This document shows, in pieces, positions 6,635 to 12,860 of a DNA stretch of 12,860 nucleotides (positions are counted from its first letter, which is position 1; each line of letters starts with the position of its first letter). Below the pieces are notes generated by a model. It did no database searches, was not told the origin of the DNA, and saw only the letters and a list, made by a program, of their open reading frames with translations. The translations under genes were made by a program, and so were the position numbers. The stretch spans positions 1-12,860 of the forward strand of contig JAICRQ010000042.1 of the NCBI GenBank assembly GCA_025966435.1. The letters run 5' to 3'. The stretch is from Anaerolineales bacterium (GTDB taxonomy: Bacteria > Chloroflexota > Anaerolineae > Anaerolineales > Villigracilaceae).

Positions 6635-9600
6635 ATGCAATCTACCGCACCCATCGAGAAAGCCGATCTTCCAAAACAAAATACACCCCTTCCCGGCAAT
6701 GACCCCGATCAGGCGATTGCGGAGCTGGCGCGGCAGTTAAGCGATTGCAGACCGCGGCGCTCAAGCTTTATCATCCCTGCTCGACTAAAACAGTTTATGC
6801 ACTTCTTTCAGGAGTGCTATGAATACTTCGAGGAGACCAATAAGGCGCAAGTCTCTACCTCACAGACCTCGGAATGGTTGATGGATAATTTCTACGTGAT
6901 CGAGCAGGCAGTGCGACAGGTGGAACAAGACCTGCCTGCGGACTATTACCGGCGTCTGCCTAAAACGCGAGATGGCAGGGCGCGCATTAATATCCTTGCA
7001 TTTGCGAATACATGGCGCGAAGAAACCCGTCTCGACATCGAACAGATCAAACATTTCCTCCGGGTGTTTCAAGAGATCACACCGCTCGATACAGGCGAAC
7101 TCTGGGCGCTCCCGTTGATGCTGCGGCTGACTGTTCTCGAAGCGCTGGCAGAGGCACTGTCAGCGGTGACCAAGCTGAGGTGGGAGCCCGTCCTGCCGCC
7201 GGAGGGGAATATTGGATCGTTCATTTCTTCTGATCTTCAGAGCGACCCTGACTTGATCGTCGCTAACTCAATCCTGAACCTTCGCTTGCTGGCAACACAG
7301 GATTGGAAAGTATTTTTTGAATCCACCAGTATTCTCGAAAAAATCCTGCGAGGCGATCCGGCGGGTGTATATGCCCGTATGGATTTCGAAACCCGTAACT
7401 ACTATCGCAATGTCCTGGAGCAACTGGCGGATGGATCCGCCATGGACGAATCTGGGATTGCCATGCAGGCAATCGAACAGGCACGGTCGGGCACATCGGC
7501 GCGGGAAGGACATGTTGGATACTATCTCATCGATGCAGGACGGGAGGCGCTCGAAGCACAGATCAAATTCCGCCCGAAGTTGTCTCAAGCGCTTGTGCAG
7601 AACCTCCAAAGGAATGCTACAGCCTTCTATCTCGGCGGTATCACACTTCTAACATTTGCGCTTTGTCTCCTTATTGTGTTTTACACCGCGGAAGTTGGAG
7701 GGACACTGCTCCACACGATCGCAGCGGGGGTGCTGAGCCTTCTACCGGTCTCGTCTGTGGCAATTGACCTGATAAACGGTCTCATCGTCGCGCTCATCCC
7801 GCCGCGCACGCTGCCCAAAATGAATTTCGAGAATGGTGTACCGGAAGAATACCGTACGATGGTTGTGATCCCGGCACTGCTTGCAACCGAACGCGACGCG
7901 CCCTTCCTCCTCGCCCAGATGGAACGGCACTTCATCGGCAACAGCGATCCGAACATTTTCTTCGCATTGCTCACAGACTTTGCTGATGCGCCAGAAAAAG
8001 AAATGCCGAACGACCGGGCACCGGTCGATCAGACGCGCCTCGCCATTGAGGCGTTGAACGAAAAATACGCGAACGGCAATTATCGTCCTTTTTATTTCTT
8101 CCACCGGGAACGCGTTTGGAATGAGAGCGCGGAGTGCTGGATGGGCTGGGAGCGCAAGCGCGGCAAGCTGGAGGAATTTAACCAGCTGTTGAGCGGCAGC
8201 GACTCCACCACGTTCCTTGTTAAGGACGGTGATTTAAGTGTTCTGCCGACCGTCCGCTTTGTGATCACGCTGGATGCTGATACTGTCCTTCCACGGGAAG
8301 CTGCCCGCGAGCTAATCGGCACACTGGCGCATCCGTTGAACCGCGCCGAGTTTTATACTGCCACAGGCGAGATCAAGGCAGGTTATTCCATTCTCCAGCC
8401 ACGCACCCAGGTGCGACCTGCTTCGGCAAATCGATCGCTCTTCACGCGCGTCTATTCTGGCGATTCGTTCATTGACCTGTACACACGAGCCGTGTCAGAT
8501 GCTTATCAGGATCTATTTAATGAGGGAAATTATGTGGGCAAGGGCATCTACGATGTGGAAGCATTCCGAGAGAGTCTGCACAACAAAATTCCTGAGAACC
8601 GCCTGTTGAGTCACGATCTCTTCGAAGGGATGCAGGGACGCTGTGGGCTGGTGACCGACGTGGTCCTGTTCGAGGATTATCCCCCTCATTACCTGGTCTA
8701 CACCGACCGCTTGCATCGCTGGGTTCGAGGCGACTGGCAGCTTTTGCCGTGGCTTACGAACTGGGTACCGCACCGTACCCAGGGTAAGGCACGTAACACG
8801 CTATCGACAATAGACCGCTGGAAGCTTCTTGATAATTTGAGGCGCAGTCTGGTGCCGCCCGGGGTGTTGGCATTGCTGATAGGCGGATGGCTGTTTCTAC
8901 CGGGTTTCGATCTGCTGTGGATGGTCATTGCACTCTCACCATATCTCATGGCAGTGGTCAGCAACTTTATCGTCGAGCTCCGGCATAGTTTTTCCAAGCA
9001 ACACTCGACTGTGACATCGCGTCCCATGCGCCTGGCAACATTGCGGTCGCTATTCGAGATCATATTTCTTCCGCACGAAGCACTTGTGATCTTCGACGCA
9101 ATAGTAACAACCCTGGTCCGTCTATTCTTCACGCACAAACACATGCTGCAATGGGTGAGCGCCGCGCATACCGTCCAGATTTTTGGGAAGAGACTGCATC
9201 TGAAATCGGCATGGCAGGCAATGATCATCGCACCTCTGCTGGCATCCCTATTCTCTCTGATGCTGTTCGTTCTCGACCGGCAAACCCTGGGGATCGCCTT
9301 ACCGCTTTTAATCGGCTGGATCGTCTCCCCGTATCTCGCGACCCGCATCAGCGAACCCTACCGGCAATCTGTTAAGAAAGTCATTCCGTCACAGGAACAT
9401 GAGCTGCGTCTGCTGGCGCGCTCCACGTGGCTGTACTTCGAGCACTTCGTCGGTCCGGAAGATCGCTGGCTCCCGCCCGATCACTTTCAGGAAAGCCCGC
9501 GCGGTGTGGTAGCGCACCGCACCTCGCCGACTAACATCGGCTTGGCTCTATTGTCCACGCTCGCTGCCCACGACCTCGGGTACATCGGTCCGCTGGAGCT

Positions 9601-12600
9601 TTCCTTACGCCTGCGCGACTCGTTCGACAGCATGGATTCGCTCGAACGCGTACGTGGGCACTTCCTGAACTGGTACGACACGCGCAGTTTCGCGCCGCTC
9701 CCGCCGCGTTATATCTCAACGGTCGATAGTGGTAACCTGGCAGCCTCTTTGATGGCATTGCGCCAGGGGTGCTACGAGATGAATCAAACACAGGTCATCA
9801 ACTGGCAGGGTTTACAGGACACGCTTGACATGCTGTCCGTCACGTTGGCTCAGGGACAACTGGGGCCTGCCGCGGATTCCCTGCAAGCTGCGATCGACTC
9901 GCTGCAAACTCTTGTGAAAAAGCTGAACGACCGCAGCCAGTTCACACCTGCCTTGTTAATGGAACTCTTCAGGAAAGGGCAGGCAGAGCTCGAAGCCATG
10001 CTGTGGGAAGCGGTCCAGCAGACGGATGAAGAGACCGCGCCGGATACGCTGCGCAAGCTTTCGATCTGGATCGACCGTGTACGCCACCAGCTGCGGCGCA
10101 TCCGCATCGACATCCAGGTGCTTGCTCCCTGGCTGCTCGCGCTGGCAGACATGCCGCACCCGTCTCAACTGGATATCAGACCTGAGCTTGCTTCCGCCTG
10201 GCAGGCATTGCAAGAGAACCTGTCTCTGCATCCCCGGCTGGAGGAGATCCCGGATATCTGCAGGCGGGCAAGCAATATTATCGAAGAACTTGCAGATTTT
10301 TTAGATCGGGATGATATTGCCGTCTTCGAGTGGTGCGATACTCTTACGTACGATCTTGAGTCTGCGCGCAAGAATTCCATTTCGCTGCTCAACAACTTTT
10401 CAACCCTTGCTTCCAGAGCGGAGGGCTACGTTCAGAGTATGCCGTTTGCCTTTCTGTATGACACACAGCGACATGTCTTCCATATCGGCTACAACGTGGA
10501 GTCGGGGCGGCTGGATTCCAATTACTATGACCTGATGGCTTCTGAAGCGCGCATTGCCAGCCTGGTAGCCATTGCGCGCAGCGATGTGCCGCAAAATCAC
10601 TGGCTGCACCTTTCGCGTCCACTCACCGAGTTCGATGGGGCGCGCTGCCTGCTCTCCTGGAGCGGCACGATGTTCGAATATCTCATGCCCAAACTGTTCC
10701 TGGAGAGCTATCCGAACACGCTCATGGACGAAAGCTGCCAGGTGGCGATAGAACAGCAGATCAGGTATGCCGCCGAAAAGAATATCCCCTGGGGAATATC
10801 GGAGGCGAGTTATTACAACTTCGATGCCCAGCAGATCTACCAGTATCAGGCATTTGGCGTCCCCAGCCTGGGATACAAGCGCGGCCTGTCCAACGATCTG
10901 GTCGTGGCGCCGTATGCGTCCGTGCTGGCGCTCCCGTTTATGCCCCAGGAGGTGATGCAGAACCTGACACGACTGGAGAATCTCCAGATGTGGGGACTCT
11001 ATGGACTTTATGAATCTGTGGATTTCACCCCCGAGCGTTTGAAGACAGGGGAAAGCCATGCTGTCATACGCACGTACATGGTGCATCACCAGGGTATGAT
11101 CCTGCTTTCCCTTGATAATTATTTATTCGATAAACGCATGATCCGCCGCTTCCACGCCGACCCGCGGATTCAGAGCGTGGAATTGCTTCTACAGGAACAG
11201 ACGCCGGAAAACGCGCCGACCGAGCATCCGCGCCACCAGCAAGTGGATTCGATGCGCCCCAGCGCCGCCATTCCTCTTGACCCATGGCGCGTGTCGCCGG
11301 ATGCGCCTTACACCCAGGTCCACGCATTATCGAATGGAAAATATAGCCTGCTGATCAGCGCGGCGGGTTCTGGATTCAGTCGTTCGGGGGAAATGGAACT
11401 AACCCGCTGGCGGGACGACTCCACTCTGGACGATCGCGGCAGTTGGATTTACGTGGAGGATCGCCTGAACGGGCAGCTATGGTCTGTTACACACCAGCCA
11501 ACGCTGGCTCCTCCAGACCGGAGCGAAGTAAACTTCTACCCTCACAGGGTTGAATTCGAACGGCAGGATGGCGATATTGTTCTGCGGACCGTGGTGAGCG
11601 TGGCTCCTCATGACGAAGTGGAGATCCGGCGCGTCAGCCTAACCAATCATGGGAGACAGTCGCGCATCCTGGCGCTCACCAGCTATGCCGAAATCATCCT
11701 CAACGAACAGTCCGCCGATTTGCGTCACCCGGCATACAACAAGCTTTTTATTGAGAGTGAATTTATTGAAAAAGAAGGCATCCTGCTCTTTCGCCGCCGG
11801 CCTCGTTCGGCAGATGAAAAGCCTGTATACCTTGCCCACTTCTTTGTCAGCAATCATGAAGAAGTGAATCTGACAGGCTATGAAACCGACCGGGCAAAAT
11901 TCCTGGGACGCGGCGGCACAGTGCGCCGCCCACTTGTGTTCTCCACCTCCACCCAAACGTCGGTGCTTTCCCGCACGACAGGTTCTACGCTGGACCCGAT
12001 CTGCGCCCTACAGGCGGAAGTCATCATCGAACCCTATCAAACAGCCCAAATCGCGTTCGTTACACTGGTCGCTCAATCGCGCAAAGAAGCGCTCGACCTG
12101 GCGCGCCGTTACCAGCGTTGGTCGCAACTCAGCCGCGCGAGCCAGGACGTACGCATCCAGGCGGAAGAGGAGCTCGCGCAGCTCAATCTCACATCCCAGA
12201 AGGTGGAGCAAATCCAAAAACTTCTTTCCCCGCTGCTCTATCTCTCGAACGCACTGCGCGCCGAACCAGATGTACTCAACAAAAATACGCTGGCACAACC
12301 TGGGTTATGGGCGTTTGGCATTTCTGGAGATTACCCGATTGTGCTAGTACGCGTTAAACGCGGTGAGGATTTTGAATTACTCGGTGAGGTTGTCCTTGCA
12401 CACACGTACTGGCGTAAACGCGGCTTGATGATCGACCTGGTCATCTTTAGCCAACGCGAAACCAGTTACGAGCAGGACTTCAAAAACAGGATCTATCGCT
12501 TGCTGGAGCGCACCGCCAGCGAGAGTTGGCTCAACGATCGCGGTGGCATCTTCATGCTTCAGGAAGACCAGATGAGCGAAGCCGAACGAACCCTCTTGAT

Positions 12601-12860
12601 GACCGTCGCGCGCGTCGTGCTGGATGGGGACGCCGGTCCGCTGGAACGCCAGTTATCGAAGCTGGATACGGCGCCCGTCCGTTTGCCGCGCTTTGTGCCA
12701 ATCGAACCCCTCTACCCGCTGATGGATGTTCAGCCGGAGCTCCCGCGCCCCGCAGCCCTTCTCTTCCACAATGGCATCGGCGGCTTCACGCCCGATGGAT
12801 GTGAATACGTGATCTACCTCGAACCAGGGCAGTGGACCCCGGCGCCCTGGGTCAATGTAA
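6635..12860 (+). CDS. ndvB: Cyclic beta-1,2-glucan synthase homologue (GT84 / cyclisation domain / GH94), 3' partial
   Basis: The frame stays open for 2075 codons and leaves the window. Family members (NdvB, ChvB, Cgs) are about 2800 residues, so roughly 700 are missing. In order: an N-terminal region with RLPKTRDG and GELWALPLMLRL; hydrophobic segments at about 331-350 and 357-390; a GT84 glucosyltransferase with LDADTVLPREAA (D547, D549), LSHDLFEG (H660-D661) and HRWVRGDWQ (695-702); membrane segments near 740-780 and 860-905; TSPTNIGLALLS at 963; a glycoamylase-like middle domain with GYNVESGRLDSNYYD (1285-1299), WGISEASYY (E1390) and MVHHQGM (1484-1488); then the GH94 N-terminal part (GSGFSRSGEMELTRWRDD; NEQSADLRHP). 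The known enzyme polymerises UDP-glucose into beta-1,2-glucan on the inner membrane; the middle domain cyclises it and GH94 phosphorolysis trims chain length. The GH94 catalytic residues are outside the window, so a cyclic product is inferred. It is coupled to the upstream stress protein. Confidence 0.93.
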   Translation, partial: MQSTAPIEKADLPKQNTPLPGNDPDQAIAELARQLSDCRPRRSSFIIPARLKQFMHFFQECYEYFEETNKAQVSTSQTSEWLMDNFYVIEQAVRQVEQDLPADYYRRLPKTRDGRARINILAFANTWREETRLDIEQIKHFLRVFQEITPLDTGELWALPLMLRLTVLEALAEALSAVTKLRWEPVLPPEGNIGSFISSDLQSDPDLIVANSILNLRLLATQDWKVFFESTSILEKILRGDPAGVYARMDFETRNYYRNVLEQLADGSAMDESGIAMQAIEQARSGTSAREGHVGYYLIDAGREALEAQIKFRPKLSQALVQNLQRNATAFYLGGITLLTFALCLLIVFYTAEVGGTLLHTIAAGVLSLLPVSSVAIDLINGLIVALIPPRTLPKMNFENGVPEEYRTMVVIPALLATERDAPFLLAQMERHFIGNSDPNIFFALLTDFADAPEKEMPNDRAPVDQTRLAIEALNEKYANGNYRPFYFFHRERVWNESAECWMGWERKRGKLEEFNQLLSGSDSTTFLVKDGDLSVLPTVRFVITLDADTVLPREAARELIGTLAHPLNRAEFYTATGEIKAGYSILQPRTQVRPASANRSLFTRVYSGDSFIDLYTRAVSDAYQDLFNEGNYVGKGIYDVEAFRESLHNKIPENRLLSHDLFEGMQGRCGLVTDVVLFEDYPPHYLVYTDRLHRWVRGDWQLLPWLTNWVPHRTQGKARNTLSTIDRWKLLDNLRRSLVPPGVLALLIGGWLFLPGFDLLWMVIALSPYLMAVVSNFIVELRHSFSKQHSTVTSRPMRLATLRSLFEIIFLPHEALVIFDAIVTTLVRLFFTHKHMLQWVSAAHTVQIFGKRLHLKSAWQAMIIAPLLASLFSLMLFVLDRQTLGIALPLLIGWIVSPYLATRISEPYRQSVKKVIPSQEHELRLLARSTWLYFEHFVGPEDRWLPPDHFQESPRGVVAHRTSPTNIGLALLSTLAAHDLGYIGPLELSLRLRDSFDSMDSLERVRGHFLNWYDTRSFAPLPPRYISTVDSGNLAASLMALRQGCYEMNQTQVINWQGLQDTLDMLSVTLAQGQLGPAADSLQAAIDSLQTLVKKLNDRSQFTPALLMELFRKGQAELEAMLWEAVQQTDEETAPDTLRKLSIWIDRVRHQLRRIRIDIQVLAPWLLALADMPHPSQLDIRPELASAWQALQENLSLHPRLEEIPDICRRASNIIEELADFLDRDDIAVFEWCDTLTYDLESARKNSISLLNNFSTLASRAEGYVQSMPFAFLYDTQRHVFHIGYNVESGRLDSNYYDLMASEARIASLVAIARSDVPQNHWLHLSRPLTEFDGARCLLSWSGTMFEYLMPKLFLESYPNTLMDESCQVAIEQQIRYAAEKNIPWGISEASYYNFDAQQIYQYQAFGVPSLGYKRGLSNDLVVAPYASVLALPFMPQEVMQNLTRLENLQMWGLYGLYESVDFTPERLKTGESHAVIRTYMVHHQGMILLSLDNYLFDKRMIRRFHADPRIQSVELLLQEQTPENAPTEHPRHQQVDSMRPSAAIPLDPWRVSPDAPYTQVHALSNGKYSLLISAAGSGFSRSGEMELTRWRDDSTLDDRGSWIYVEDRLNGQLWSVTHQPTLAPPDRSEVNFYPHRVEFERQDGDIVLRTVVSVAPHDEVEIRRVSLTNHGRQSRILALTSYAEIILNEQSADLRHPAYNKLFIESEFIEKEGILLFRRRPRSADEKPVYLAHFFVSNHEEVNLTGYETDRAKFLGRGGTVRRPLVFSTSTQTSVLSRTTGSTLDPICALQAEVIIEPYQTAQIAFVTLVAQSRKEALDLARRYQRWSQLSRASQDVRIQAEEELAQLNLTSQKVEQIQKLLSPLLYLSNALRAEPDVLNKNTLAQPGLWAFGISGDYPIVLVRVKRGEDFELLGEVVLAHTYWRKRGLMIDLVIFSQRETSYEQDFKNRIYRLLERTASESWLNDRGGIFMLQEDQMSEAERTLLMTVARVVLDGDAGPLERQLSKLDTAPVRLPRFVPIEPLYPLMDVQPELPRPAALLFHNGIGGFTPDGCEYVIYLEPGQWTPAPWVNV

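Noticed and set aside
8698..9348. Antisense open frame of 216 codons
   Set aside because: It is opposite the GT84 end and membrane segments of the synthase. Its composition is rich in Arg and Ser, as expected for an antisense shadow.
10400..11089. Antisense open frame of 229 codons
   Set aside because: It lies opposite the conserved middle domain of the glucan synthase frame, whose family motifs are clear. It shows no recognisable domain and is a by-product of G/C-rich coding sequence.

Overview
The window reads as bacterial chromosome from a free-living, signalling-rich organism. The style of the two-component proteins (receiver plus HisKA_3 kinase fusions, receiver plus HD-GYP fusions) and a very large cyclic beta-1,2-glucan synthase homologue suggest Chloroflexota, probably Anaerolineae. 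That assignment is inferred from protein style only; there is no rRNA or other marker gene here. Coding density is high, no gap reaches 300 bases, and I see no RNA gene, transposon, CRISPR array or phage gene.

Region 1 (about 1-4555, + strand) is a two-component and second-messenger cluster. In order it holds: the 3' part of a PAS/GAF hybrid histidine kinase with a C-terminal receiver; a receiver fused to a HisKA_3 (NarX/DesK-type) kinase, overlapping the first gene by 4 bases; a NarL/LuxR-type response regulator; and, after a 66-base gap containing an elaborate inverted repeat, a receiver fused to an HD-GYP c-di-GMP phosphodiesterase. The receivers of genes 2 and 4 are close paralogues. The order suggests a kinase-to-kinase relay (HisKA-REC to REC-HisKA_3 to NarL-type regulator), with the HD-GYP protein as a second, c-di-GMP output.

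Region 2 (4581-5480, - strand) is a membrane-bound GGDEF diguanylate cyclase, tail-to-tail with the HD-GYP gene. A c-di-GMP synthase and a presumed c-di-GMP hydrolase therefore sit next to each other.

Region 3 (5481-5662) is the divergent intergenic region. It has an A/T-rich promoter-like stretch and a strong ribosome binding site that fixes the start of the next gene.

Region 4 (5663-12860, + strand) is a tandem-domain universal stress protein followed 3 bases later by a giant open frame that runs off the right edge (2075 codons visible). The giant frame is a cyclic beta-1,2-glucan synthase homologue (NdvB/ChvB/Cgs family): N-terminal region, two membrane segments, GT84 glucosyltransferase, four more membrane segments, the middle glycoamylase-like (cyclisation) domain, and the beginning of the GH94 phosphorylase part. 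The GH94 catalytic barrel lies beyond the window. The pair looks like one operon for making a periplasmic or surface beta-1,2-glucan, linked to a stress or nucleotide sensor.

I do not see a clearly undescribed system. The items most worth following are the layered inverted repeat at 3473-3527, the kinase-to-kinase relay architecture, and the coupling of a universal stress protein to a glucan synthase.
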